Assembly: GCA_030743005.1 (NCBI GenBank)
Contig: JASLTG010000007.1
Span: 48,314-112,313, forward strand
Length of the DNA: 64,000 nt
From: Acidimicrobiales bacterium
Lineage (GTDB): Bacteria; Actinomycetota; Acidimicrobiia; Acidimicrobiales; Poriferisodalaceae
Direction of reading: 5' to 3'
Below the pieces are notes generated by a model, which was given only the letters and a program-made list of their open reading frames with translations, ran no database searches and was not told where the DNA came from. Shown piece by piece: positions 45,053 through 54,358 of this stretch. The translations under genes and the position numbers were made by a program. How positions within the stretch are numbered: position 1 is the stretch's first letter; every line of letters starts with the position of its first letter.

Positions 45053-47500
45053 TCACGACCGAACCCTCTTGTTCGTTGGGTCGTAGAAACTCCTAATGCT
45101 TGGAGTTACGGCGCGCCTGCGCGTTCCAATTTCGATTTGCCAGTCCCCAGAATCCAACCAGGCCTGATCGACGCCGCTTGGGTTGTTGAGATAGGCCATC
45201 GACAGGCAACGATCTTGGGTGTGGCTCCACATACCGCCAGTGGTCCGCCCGACATAAATGCCGTCCCGAAAGACGGGATCGTCGTGATAGCTGACGAGCT
45301 CCGGGTCCTCAATTCGCAATTGGATGAGACGCTTTGCTCGAGGCTGTTCTTTTTGCGCTATCAGTGCCTCACGTCCTATGAATCCGCCAGGTTTTTGCCA
45401 TGCAACGGCGAAACCAAGGCCAGCCTCAAGCGGGGTGTCTTCATCGGAGATGTCGTGACCCCAATGGCGGTACCCGGCTTCCAAACGCAACGAATTCATC
45501 GCGTGAAATCCGGCATGGCGCAGGCCGAAAGAATCGCCGTTGGCGATGATTTCGTCATAGACAGAAGTTGCTTGGTTCGCGGGGACATACAACTCCCAGC
45601 CGAGTTCACCTACATAACTCATACGTAAGGCGTTGCAAGGAACTCCGGCAATATTGATCAGATTCATAGACCCGAAAGGGAAGGATTCGTTTGAGAGGTC
45701 AAGATTTGAGATTGTTTGCAAAAGGTCGCGAGAGCGTGGGCCCATCACGCCTAAGACACTCCAGTCGTCTGTGATGTCGGAAATCTCAACGGAGCGACCA
45801 CGACAGGCTCGACGCAGCCACGCCCAGTCGCGTGTTTGGGATGCAGCGCTCGTGACAACCCAGAACTCGTCACTGGCTAGTCGAGTAACGGTGAGGTCGG
45901 CTTCAATGCCGCCTCTCTCATTGAGCCACTGCGTATACACGGCCCTTCCGGGAACGACATCAATCAAGTTGGCGCTTAGCTGTTCGAGAACCTCAAGAGC
46001 TTCAGACCCTCGCACAGCGAACTTCGCGAAAGAACTTTGGTCGAAGAGTCCGACGGCGTTGCGCACGGCGTCGCATTCGGCTCGCATGTTGTCGTGCCAG
46101 TTCTGTTTCCCGTATGAATACTGATACTCACGAACTTGTCCGTCGTCGGCAAACCAGTTTGGACGCTCCCAACCAGCTGTTTCACCGAAGACGGCTCCAG
46201 CGTCATCCAACGCCTGGTGGAGCGAACTTTTTCGCGCTCCTCGTGCCGACTCGTACTGTCGGAACGGCCAATGCATTGCATACAAGAGCCCCAAGGACTC
46301 CGAGATTCGTTCTTCTAGGTAAGAACGATCGTTTTGGAAAGGGAAAGAGCGACGTATATCAGCGCCAGAAAGGTCCATGGGCGGATATCCGTCGACGATC
46401 CAGTCGGCAAGAACCCATCCAGCGCCGCCGGCTGTTTGAATGCCGACCGAGTTGAAACCGGCTGCGACAAAGCAGCGGTCAACCTCGGGCGACTCGCCCA
46501 AATAAAAGGTTCCGTCCGGTGTGAAGGCCTCAGGGCCGTTGAAGAACAGTTGCAGCCCGGCGTCAGCTAGAGACGGCATTCGGCGACAGGCAGCTTCGAA
46601 GATCGGTCCAATGTGATCCCAGTCTTCGGGCAGCGTACCGAAACAAAAATCTCGAGGAACACCATCAAGATTCCAGATCTTTGCTTTCGGTTCGAAGAAC
46701 CCTGCCATGATCTTCCCGGTTTCTTCCTTGAAATAGGTGTAGTTACTGGGATCGCGAACTATCGGCATGCCCCGCTCAGCACCTTGGAGTGGTTCCGTGA
46801 CGATGTAAAAGTGTTCGCATGCTTGGAGTGGCACGTTCACCCCAATTGTTTCGGCAAGGTGGCGCGTCCACATCCCGGCAGCCATGACGACGGTCTCAGC
46901 TTCGATGGTGTGCCCGTCCTCGGTTTCTACGCCGATGCAGGTGTCGCCGTCCTTGAGGAGTCGTTGAACCGCGACTCCTTCAACGATTGTCGCTCCGCCT
47001 TGGCGGGCGCCCTTCACCAACGCCATTGTTGTATCGACAGGCGACGTTTGCCCGTCTTTAGGAATGAATAGCGCACCAACCAGGTCGTCGGTGCGTAACA
47101 AGGGCACCTTCTCTTGTAGTTCGTCCATATCGATTTCTCGAATTTCGACGCCAACAGTTGATGCCATTGAAATCCCGCGACGCATCTCCTCCCAACGTTC
47201 CAGGTCCGAAGCAACCGAAATGGAACCCGGTGCCCTGTAACCAGTTGCTTGACCAGTCTCGTCTTCGAGTTCTTCGAAGAGACGATTCGAATACGTCGCC
47301 AGCCTGGTCAAGGAGTGAGTCGGCTTGAGCTGGGACACGAGACCTGCTGCGTGCCAAGTTGTCCCACCTGTCAGTTGGCCTTGTTCTAAGAGGAGGACAT
47401 CGGTAACTCCTCGTTTCGTCAAGTGGTACGCGATGCTCGCACCAATGATGCCTCCGCCTATGACTACTACTTGTGCTCGACTCGGTAGCTCAACAGACAT
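45053..47500 (-). CDS. Dimethylglycine/sarcosine dehydrogenase-like flavoprotein with GcvT domain (paralog)
   Basis: 815 aa, same architecture as the next gene: VVVIGGGIIGASIAYHLT FAD site, His50 in TTWHAAGL as candidate covalent FAD ligand, and a C-terminal GcvT half (VRGSEALEVLEQLSAN, YVGELGWELYVP, GFHAMNSLRLEAGYRHWGHD). The two proteins are clear paralogs but not near-identical, so they likely act on different substrates or successive demethylation steps. First gene of the long minus-strand run; the divergent SDR starts 112 bases away at 47613. Confidence 0.92.
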   Translation of the reverse strand: MSVELPSRAQVVVIGGGIIGASIAYHLTKRGVTDVLLLEQGQLTGGTTWHAAGLVSQLKPTHSLTRLATYSNRLFEELEDETGQATGYRAPGSISVASDLERWEEMRRGISMASTVGVEIREIDMDELQEKVPLLRTDDLVGALFIPKDGQTSPVDTTMALVKGARQGGATIVEGVAVQRLLKDGDTCIGVETEDGHTIEAETVVMAAGMWTRHLAETIGVNVPLQACEHFYIVTEPLQGAERGMPIVRDPSNYTYFKEETGKIMAGFFEPKAKIWNLDGVPRDFCFGTLPEDWDHIGPIFEAACRRMPSLADAGLQLFFNGPEAFTPDGTFYLGESPEVDRCFVAAGFNSVGIQTAGGAGWVLADWIVDGYPPMDLSGADIRRSFPFQNDRSYLEERISESLGLLYAMHWPFRQYESARGARKSSLHQALDDAGAVFGETAGWERPNWFADDGQVREYQYSYGKQNWHDNMRAECDAVRNAVGLFDQSSFAKFAVRGSEALEVLEQLSANLIDVVPGRAVYTQWLNERGGIEADLTVTRLASDEFWVVTSAASQTRDWAWLRRACRGRSVEISDITDDWSVLGVMGPRSRDLLQTISNLDLSNESFPFGSMNLINIAGVPCNALRMSYVGELGWELYVPANQATSVYDEIIANGDSFGLRHAGFHAMNSLRLEAGYRHWGHDISDEDTPLEAGLGFAVAWQKPGGFIGREALIAQKEQPRAKRLIQLRIEDPELVSYHDDPVFRDGIYVGRTTGGMWSHTQDRCLSMAYLNNPSGVDQAWLDSGDWQIEIGTRRRAVTPSIRSFYDPTNKRVRS

Positions 47501-47612
47501 GGTTCGGTAAATCTAGACGCGTCTTTGACCACCGGAGATATTTCTTGACGCATTGCTGTGTTGACGATGGAAAGATATGGCCGTAGCGATGCCGGGGGAT
47601 AGGAAACAGAAG

Positions 47613-48395
47613 ATGCAACTTGACTTAGGTGGAAGACGTGCAGTCGTGACAGGAGCCAGTTTGGGAATAGGGGCAGCCACTGTTCGGCTCTTAGCGGATA
47701 TGGGGGCAGACGTTGAATTTTGTGCACGCAATGAGGACGCCGTAGGAGAGCTAGCGGCTTATCAACCAGATGGAGATGGATCTGTAAATGGTCACGTAGC
47801 CGATATGGGCGACCGACAATCGGTTGAAGAGTTCTTGTCAGAAGTCAGTAACCGAGGACCTGTATCGATTCTGGTGAACAACGTTGGAGCCTCACCATCT
47901 CGCAACTTCCAATACATGAGTGACGAAGAATGGGCAGAGCTTCACGAACTCAACCTGATGTCAGCGGTGCGATGCACTAGGCATTTCTTGCCTGATATGC
48001 GTGACCAAAAATGGGGTCGGGTGATCATGATTGCTAGTGGCGCAGCGAAATACCCTGGAGCAGCTCTGGTTGACTATGCGGCGACGAAGGCGGCGATGGT
48101 TGCTACTGGTAAGGCCTTAGCGGGGAAATATGGCAGGGATGGCGTGCTCGTAAATTCGGTGCTGCCTGGATTGATCCACACGGCCATGTGGGATCGAGCG
48201 GCTGGAGAAGTTGCGGATGCTGCTGGTACTTCTGCTGAGGAGATTCTCGCCAACAACTCTAAAAGTGTCCCAGTTGGACGTTATGGAAGCGCGGAGGAAG
48301 TGGCTAACGTGATCGCTTTTCTATGCTCGGATGCGGCGTCCTACGTTAATGGCGCTTCGATAGATGTCGACGGTGGTCAAGGCACTCACGTTTGA
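47613..48395 (+). CDS. Short-chain dehydrogenase/reductase
   Basis: 260 aa from the ATG at 47613 (AGGAAA upstream); a frame starting at 47577 is longer but its extra residues are not SDR-like. Cofactor motif TGASLGIG, NNVGASPS strand, and catalytic Ser in IASGAAK with Tyr-x3-Lys in YAATK. The C-terminal DVDGGQGTHV is common in bacterial SDRs. NAD(P)-dependent oxidation of an alcohol or ketone; substrate unknown. Confidence 0.93.
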   Translation: MQLDLGGRRAVVTGASLGIGAATVRLLADMGADVEFCARNEDAVGELAAYQPDGDGSVNGHVADMGDRQSVEEFLSEVSNRGPVSILVNNVGASPSRNFQYMSDEEWAELHELNLMSAVRCTRHFLPDMRDQKWGRVIMIASGAAKYPGAALVDYAATKAAMVATGKALAGKYGRDGVLVNSVLPGLIHTAMWDRAAGEVADAAGTSAEEILANNSKSVPVGRYGSAEEVANVIAFLCSDAASYVNGASIDVDGGQGTHV

Positions 48396-48425
48396 TCGTG
48401 TAGCAGTATTGGTTGTCTCTAAATT

Positions 48426-49862
48426 TTAGAAACCCTCTGGTCTCTGGAATCCTCCAAGAGCTTCTTGTAGAAACCGGCCAGCCGCCAACGTTGTGCGGTC
48501 TTCAAGAAACGGCCCCGCTATTTGAACACCAACGGGCTTTGAGTCGATTTGACCAATAGGGACAACGGTTGCTGGAAGCCAGGAGACCCCTGTGAGGCCC
48601 ATCCATTTGAGTTGGTCGGTGTACGGGCGTTGTTGGTCATCTACTTGGATCGTTCGACCAGTAAAAGGGCTCGAGTGATCGTGTCGGATCGCTTCAGTCA
48701 AAGTCACCGGCATTAGGACCACATCGAACGACTCAAAAAATTCTCGCCAACGGTTCCTTTGCTGTAAGCGCCGCTCATGCCAGCTCAACCATTCCCGATG
48801 ACGCATCGAGGCATACCAAATCCCGAGTTCCCCTTGGGGTTCTTCATTGCTAGCTGCTTGTTCCTCAATCTCAGACAACGTCCATGTGCCAGCTTCTGCT
48901 GCAGATAGGAGATGCCTGAAAGTGTCGACCGCTTTTTCAAATGTGAAACTTGGTCGAGCTTCATAGTCAACGTGAGCCCCAGCTTCTTCGAACGCGGCTG
49001 CTGCTTTCAGCAACAGATTTCTATACGCCTCGCTAATAGGTGCCGTCTCCTCATCAAGCCATACAGCAACACGAAAATCTTTGACCTGTTCGTGCCGAGC
49101 CGGAGGCAATTTGAGGGAGTATGCGAGCTGATTCCAACTATCAGGACCCGCCAAAATATCGAGGGCGATTTCTAAATCATCGACATCTCGGGCCATTGGT
49201 CCAGCCACAGCGATATCGGCCTGACTGAGGGTCCCAGGCATTCCCGGGATCTGCCCGAGTGCGGAGACAACTCCATAACTCGGCTTGTGGCCACATACAC
49301 CTGACCAATGGCAAGGGATACGAATCGAACCACCAATATCGGAACCCAACTCCAAGGGGGTAAATCCTGCCGCTAAGGATGCCCCAGACCCACCTGATGA
49401 ACCACCAGGGGTGCATTCGATGTCATATGGGTTCGCCGTTGTGCCGTAAACCTTGTTGTAAGACTGAAGGTCACCCGCCCAGATAGGGAGGTTGGTTTTT
49501 GCGTAAATAATTGCGCCAGCGCCTTTGTAGCGGCCGACAGGGTCAGCGTCTCGATCCGGCACGAAATCAGCTAGTTCAGGCGCGCCCGAAGTGGTGACAA
49601 CACCTTCGGTTTGGAAGCTGTCTTTTATTGTTATTGGCACACCATGAAGTGGACCCAACGCGTCACCGCGAGCAACCGCCTGGTCTGCCTCGTCTGCAGC
49701 AATGAGCGCGCGCTCCGTATCCAAAGCAACTACTGCGTTAACTGGCCCATCAAGCTGGTCGACTCGTTTTAATGCTGCTTCTAACAATTCTCGACTTGAC
49801 ACCTCACCAGAGGCGACGGCGGCGGCAGTCTCAACTGCTGTGCTGTAGCTGTAGTCAGTCAT
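48426..49862 (-). CDS. Amidase-signature hydrolase
   Basis: 478 aa. Lys80 in ITIKDSFQ, cis-Ser in GGSSGGSG (154-161) and nucleophile Ser179 in GSDIGGSIRIP. It closely parallels the amidase at 34.9 kb in length and landmarks. Convergent with the SDR gene by 30 bases and divergent from the CoA-transferase gene; the 162 bases between those two starts (49863-50024) hold an AT-rich stretch but no recognisable operator. Confidence 0.92.
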   Translation of the reverse strand: MTDYSYSTAVETAAAVASGEVSSRELLEAALKRVDQLDGPVNAVVALDTERALIAADEADQAVARGDALGPLHGVPITIKDSFQTEGVVTTSGAPELADFVPDRDADPVGRYKGAGAIIYAKTNLPIWAGDLQSYNKVYGTTANPYDIECTPGGSSGGSGASLAAGFTPLELGSDIGGSIRIPCHWSGVCGHKPSYGVVSALGQIPGMPGTLSQADIAVAGPMARDVDDLEIALDILAGPDSWNQLAYSLKLPPARHEQVKDFRVAVWLDEETAPISEAYRNLLLKAAAAFEEAGAHVDYEARPSFTFEKAVDTFRHLLSAAEAGTWTLSEIEEQAASNEEPQGELGIWYASMRHREWLSWHERRLQQRNRWREFFESFDVVLMPVTLTEAIRHDHSSPFTGRTIQVDDQQRPYTDQLKWMGLTGVSWLPATVVPIGQIDSKPVGVQIAGPFLEDRTTLAAGRFLQEALGGFQRPEGF

Positions 49863-50024
49863 CCGAACCCTCCAACCTAGAATTAGAATTTCCTCTTCAC
49901 GCTAACGGTTTAACTCACCGCGCGAGATAGAAAATTTCGAATCACGGCGCCTCGGAAGCCACCTTTGGGTTTTCATACATGAAAGATGAATTATCTTGTC
50001 ATTCGCGATGGAAGGAACAAATTG

Positions 50025-52460
50025 ATGTTGTCGTCATATCGAGTGTTGGATCTAACAGATGAACGTGGCCAGCTAGCAGGGATGATGCTTGCCGACCTTG
50101 GTGCCGAGGTAATTCTGGTTGAGCCACCCAGTGGAACTCGGTCGCGCGGAATTGGACCGTTTGTAGAGGGCCGAGAAGACGACCCAGAAGCTTCCTTGTG
50201 GTTTTGGTCCTACAACCGCGGAAAGCGGAGTATCACTTTGGATCTAGATTCAGATGAAGGACAATCGCGACTCAAGGACCTCATCCAAGGAGCTGATGTC
50301 GTCATCGAATCCTCTGATGTCGGTGTGATGAGTCGACGAGGCCTCGGTTACGAAGAACTCTCTGCACTCAATTCCCAAATAATATTCACGTCAATATCTG
50401 CATACGGCCAGACCGGTCCAAAGGCAACGTGGGGTGCGACAGACCTTACGGTCGCAGCTGCAGGAATGCAGATGCACTTGCAAGGTGATGACGATCGGGC
50501 ACCTCTTAGAATCCCGCTTGACCAATCTTTCCTTCATGCATCGGCTGAAGCTGGTGCCGCTACGTTAATTGCGCTCCATGAACGGAATCGTTCGGGATTA
50601 GGTCAACACGTCGATGTTTCGGCTCAGCAGGCGCTTACCTGTGCCACGCAATCAACATCTCTAGCCCATCTTTACAATGCGCAAGAGGCAGGGCGGATGA
50701 GCGGCGGGGCGAAGTTGGGCCCATTCAAAATTCGCCTTCGGTCGCCAGCCGCTGATGGATTCGTCTCGACGACCATCTTGTTCGGAGAAGCGGTGGGTCC
50801 ATTCGGTCAACGCCTTTTCGAGTGGATCCATGAGGAAGGGGAGTGTGAGGACAGCGATTTAGAGATCGAATGGATCGACTTTGTTGCGGGAGTCATGAGC
50901 GGACAAATCCCGATGGGAGAGTACGACCGGATCCAGGATGTGGCGGCGACGTTTACTTCTAAGAGGCAAAAAGCGGATCTGCTGAGAGAGGCGTTGATTC
51001 GACGACTGCTGATAGTCCCCATTGCAAACGTGGGTGATGTTGCTGAAGAGGAACATTACGCGGAAAGAGATTTTTGGCGGGAAATCGATGTACCCGGCCA
51101 TGGAAAGGTTTCCTTTCCTGGTCCATCAGCGAAGATGTCGGCAACACCGATGGCCGTCGACAAACCTCCTCCCACCCTGGGAGAGGCCAATGTTGACTTC
51201 GCGGGTGAAAGTGCTCGTGAACTACCGACTAAAGCGGCTAAATCGACTTCAGATGGAGCCGCTCTGCCGTTGTCGGACGTGAACGTATTGGATTTGCAAT
51301 GGGTAATGGCGGGACCAGCATCGACAAGAGTGCTTGCTGACTGGGGCGCGACCGTGGTGCGCGTCGAGTCTTCGCACAAGGTTGAAACTGCGCGCACTAT
51401 TCAACCCTTTCTCAACGACGAAGGCGGAGCGGACAATGGTGGTTTGTACCAAAACATGAATGCTGGAAAATTGGGACTCGCTCTTGATATGTCCAAACCA
51501 GAGTCAAAAGAGGTGATTGTCGACCTTGTTAAGTGGGCCGACGTTGTCTGCGAATCGTTTTCACCCAAAGCGATGCAGAATTGGGGACTTGGATATGAAG
51601 ACCTCAGGAAGATCAACCCGTCGATCATCATGACGAGCAGTTGTCTGTTTGGTCAAGATGGGCCACTCTCGGCTTTGGCGGGTTTCGGCACCATGGGAGC
51701 TTCGATGTCGGGCTTTTATGCGATGACCGGATGGCCTGACAGAGATCCTGCTGGGGTCATGGGTGCCTACACCGATTATGTGTCACCGCGGTTTTTGACT
51801 GCCGCAATTATGGCTGCGCTTGACCATCGTGACCGTACCGGCGAGGGTCAGTACATAGACCTCTCCCAGGCGGAAGCAGCAATGCATTTTCTGACACCAG
51901 CAGTTCTGGACTACCGAATCAACAACCGTGAACCAGAACCGGTAGGGAACGATCACCCCTTGATGTTTCCCCACGGGAACTACCCGGCCTCGGGTGAAGA
52001 CAACTGGATCGCCATAGCGTGCGAAGATGACGACCAGTGGACGGCGATCTGTCAACTGATGGGCATTCCGGTGCACCTTCAAAATCTTGCAACAGAACAG
52101 CGACGCGAATGTAGAGAGGAAATTGACGGCCACATCTCGGCGTGGACTGATCAACTTTCCGGTCTCGAAGCCCAAGATTCGCTCCAAGCAGCCGGTGTGA
52201 CTGCACACCAATTACAGATGTCTGGTGCTCTAGCTGAAGATGTACAACTCGCGCATCGGCGACATTTCCGTCACGTCGACCACATGACGAACGAGAAAAT
52301 GTGGGTTGAAGGGACTCGGTTTCTCATGAGTAGATCCCGTGATGACATAACCGATGCAGGACCCAGTTACGGTCAGCACACTTTCGACGTCCTTGAAGGC
52401 ATTCTTGGTTATGACGCCGACCGCGTCGCCGAATTAGCCGTTGCGGGTGTTCTTGAGTAA
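50025..52460 (+). CDS. Double-domain family III (CaiB/BaiF) CoA-transferase
   Basis: 811 aa from the ATG at 50025, which has GGAAGG at a 9-base spacing; the ATG at 49986 adds 13 residues. Two complete CaiB-type domains are joined: the first starts at YRVLDLTDERGQLAGMML, the second near DVNVLDLQWVMAGPASTRVL. The catalytic Asp is kept in domain 1 (GATDLTVAAAGM) but the matching place in domain 2 reads GFGTMGASMSG, with Gly instead of Asp. Probably one active half and one structural half. Acceptor acid unknown. Confidence 0.9.
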   Translation: MLSSYRVLDLTDERGQLAGMMLADLGAEVILVEPPSGTRSRGIGPFVEGREDDPEASLWFWSYNRGKRSITLDLDSDEGQSRLKDLIQGADVVIESSDVGVMSRRGLGYEELSALNSQIIFTSISAYGQTGPKATWGATDLTVAAAGMQMHLQGDDDRAPLRIPLDQSFLHASAEAGAATLIALHERNRSGLGQHVDVSAQQALTCATQSTSLAHLYNAQEAGRMSGGAKLGPFKIRLRSPAADGFVSTTILFGEAVGPFGQRLFEWIHEEGECEDSDLEIEWIDFVAGVMSGQIPMGEYDRIQDVAATFTSKRQKADLLREALIRRLLIVPIANVGDVAEEEHYAERDFWREIDVPGHGKVSFPGPSAKMSATPMAVDKPPPTLGEANVDFAGESARELPTKAAKSTSDGAALPLSDVNVLDLQWVMAGPASTRVLADWGATVVRVESSHKVETARTIQPFLNDEGGADNGGLYQNMNAGKLGLALDMSKPESKEVIVDLVKWADVVCESFSPKAMQNWGLGYEDLRKINPSIIMTSSCLFGQDGPLSALAGFGTMGASMSGFYAMTGWPDRDPAGVMGAYTDYVSPRFLTAAIMAALDHRDRTGEGQYIDLSQAEAAMHFLTPAVLDYRINNREPEPVGNDHPLMFPHGNYPASGEDNWIAIACEDDDQWTAICQLMGIPVHLQNLATEQRRECREEIDGHISAWTDQLSGLEAQDSLQAAGVTAHQLQMSGALAEDVQLAHRRHFRHVDHMTNEKMWVEGTRFLMSRSRDDITDAGPSYGQHTFDVLEGILGYDADRVAELAVAGVLE

Positions 52461-52474
52461 CGAGTCTTTGCTGT

Positions 52475-53443
52475 CTACGGTGGTGTCTCTGAAGCTGTTT
52501 GACCAGTCATTCCCCGGTAATTGCGGTCAATGAACCAGCGCTGATAATCACCATAGGTAATGGGTTCGTATCGGCTGGGTGTTTCCGGGGACACTGTGGT
52601 GGGAACAGGATCAACCACAGCATCATCTCGTGCCCCGTAGAAGAAGGGCATAGCGTAGCGATCAACATTGGACAGATTGCTCGCTCTATGGGCGGTGGAC
52701 AGGTAGCGCCCATTGGTCCACCTCTTCAACATGTCGCCGCTGTTGACGACAAACGAGCATGGAACCACTGGTGGTTGGATCCAGTCATGTCCGGCGGGCC
52801 GCACCTCAAGACCAGGAACGTCGTTCGCTGGTAAGAAAGTAAAGATCGAACTGTCAGTGTGGGGAGCTAAGCCCCATTCGTTATCGCTGTAGTCCATAAC
52901 CGGATAGTGCGACATTCGAAGGGTCACGCTTGGAATGTCGAAGTCACTGGCAAAAAATTCAGCGTCTAGTTCGAGTGAAATTGCTAAGAGCGGCATCAAG
53001 GAAGCAGCCAGTCCCTGCATGGCTTGAATGTAGGTGGCGGTCAAGTCCTCGAAACCTTCGAGGTTGGGGTACTGGTTGCCTTCCCGGTAGCCGCCTTCAT
53101 GAACGAAGAATGCTTCATTCTGGTTTGGTTTACGAACCTCTCCCGCTATCTCACTCGCGTAGGAGGTACCCGCTCCCATGCCGAGATAGCCGCCGTGGGT
53201 GCGATCCATGGTGATGGCATCCTTCTGGGACTGAGGAAGAGCGTGCAAGTGGCGTGTCGCCTCATAAATAGCCTCCACCATCGACCACGGAACGCCATGA
53301 TTGATTATGGAGAAAAACCCCGTCTCTTCAAGAGCTTTTCCTAAGTCGACAGCTAAGGCGTTGATACCGCGCTTATTCCCGTCGAGGAGCGGTTGAAGAT
53401 CCAACACAGGAATTAACTTCGTCGGAGTCAGATCAGTTGACAT
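52475..53443 (-). CDS. 2-oxoglutarate/Fe(II)-dependent dioxygenase, isopenicillin-N-synthase-like
   Basis: 322 aa from an ATG preceded by GAGGGGAA. Jelly-roll oxygenase with iron ligands His and Asp in APHTDSSIFT and the second His in STAHRASNL; the RYAMPFF motif that follows supplies the Arg for 2-oxoglutarate, as in the IPNS/gibberellin oxidase group. FFSIINHGVP near residue 40 is the family's N-terminal signature. The natural substrate is unknown; no peptide synthetase is nearby, so penicillin-type chemistry is not implied. Confidence 0.92.
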   Translation of the reverse strand: MSTDLTPTKLIPVLDLQPLLDGNKRGINALAVDLGKALEETGFFSIINHGVPWSMVEAIYEATRHLHALPQSQKDAITMDRTHGGYLGMGAGTSYASEIAGEVRKPNQNEAFFVHEGGYREGNQYPNLEGFEDLTATYIQAMQGLAASLMPLLAISLELDAEFFASDFDIPSVTLRMSHYPVMDYSDNEWGLAPHTDSSIFTFLPANDVPGLEVRPAGHDWIQPPVVPCSFVVNSGDMLKRWTNGRYLSTAHRASNLSNVDRYAMPFFYGARDDAVVDPVPTTVSPETPSRYEPITYGDYQRWFIDRNYRGMTGQTASETPP

Positions 53444-53508
53444 TGGTTCCCCTCAACCTCTCCTACAAATCTAGGACAAAGACCAGCCACCAATGTGAAG
53501 GCAGTTGT

Positions 53509-53931
53509 TCAAGCCGGGTCGATAGTTACTTCGCGTTCAACGAATTTCCAGCCGCTCTCTGTCCGAGACAGGCGATCTCTGTACACACCGGTCGCCCTCA
53601 GGACGGCCGAGTCGCCTTGGCCGGCGCTATGCGCGTTCAGATATGACTGCATTGTCGCGGTATCACCGCTTCCTTCAATGACGAGATTCCAATTCCAATG
53701 TCGAGCCCGGCCTTGGTTGATCGCGAAATGAGACTCGGCATACGCGCGAAGACCAGTCTCCCCGTGATGCTTTCCTCCCAGCGGGGCACCATCTGGCAGA
53801 CCGACGCAACTAAACGTTCCCTCGGGAATGAATGTTTCGACCCAGTCATCGATATGACCGAAATCGATCGCAAAATTGTATCGACCTAACAGTTGCCGAA
53901 TTTGTTCGTAATCATCTGGTTGGAGTGACAT
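53509..53931 (-). CDS. SnoaL-like (NTF2-fold) protein
   Basis: 140 aa. The cone-shaped NTF2-like fold is suggested by DYEQIRQLLGRYNFAIDFGHIDDWVETFIPEGTF and the strand YLNAHSAGQGDSAVLRATGVYRDRLSRTESGWKF. These proteins act as small hydrolases, isomerases or binding proteins. Third in a likely minus-strand set after the FAD oxidoreductase and a small unknown protein. No specific activity assigned. Confidence 0.75.
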   Translation of the reverse strand: MSLQPDDYEQIRQLLGRYNFAIDFGHIDDWVETFIPEGTFSCVGLPDGAPLGGKHHGETGLRAYAESHFAINQGRARHWNWNLVIEGSGDTATMQSYLNAHSAGQGDSAVLRATGVYRDRLSRTESGWKFVEREVTIDPA

Positions 53932-53980
53932 TCAGATACCTCCGTTTGCGCTTTACGTTAGGCGTTGTTGGCAGATTCTG

Positions 53981-54340
53981 TCATCCCGTCGCTAACTCGT
54001 GAAGGTCTGCTGAAATTTCACCAACCTCGACCCGGAGCTGTTTCAACACACTTAGACCATCGATGCGTGTGCGCCATTGCCTTCGTTTCATGCGCTCAAG
54101 GCGATGAGAAATTGATTCCAGGACGTTTTCAACGCTTTTCGGTTCGAAGTCTCGTGTTGGAATCTCACCTAGATAGACCGCTAAATCGCTTAAACGGGAC
54201 CGCAGCCGATCCAGAACGTGTTGGGTGGCATCACTAGTTGATCGGGGTATTCGTGAGTGCAGAGTTCGAAAGAAGTATTCAATGTCTGGAGGAGTAAGGC
54301 GCTCAACCTCGAGACCAGCGATGTGTTCTGACCTATTCAT
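53981..54340 (-). CDS. Small helical protein, unknown function
   Basis: 119 aa with no family I recognise. It is rich in Arg, Glu and Leu and looks mostly helical, with a likely coiled segment SVENVLESISHRLERMKRRQW. It lies 18 bases downstream of the FAD oxidoreductase gene and 49 bases before the SnoaL-like gene, so co-transcription is likely. Could bind a partner protein or nucleic acid; no motif decides. Confidence 0.6.
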   Translation of the reverse strand: MNRSEHIAGLEVERLTPPDIEYFFRTLHSRIPRSTSDATQHVLDRLRSRLSDLAVYLGEIPTRDFEPKSVENVLESISHRLERMKRRQWRTRIDGLSVLKQLRVEVGEISADLHELATG

Positions 54341-54358
54341 AGGACGTTTCTCCGTGAT

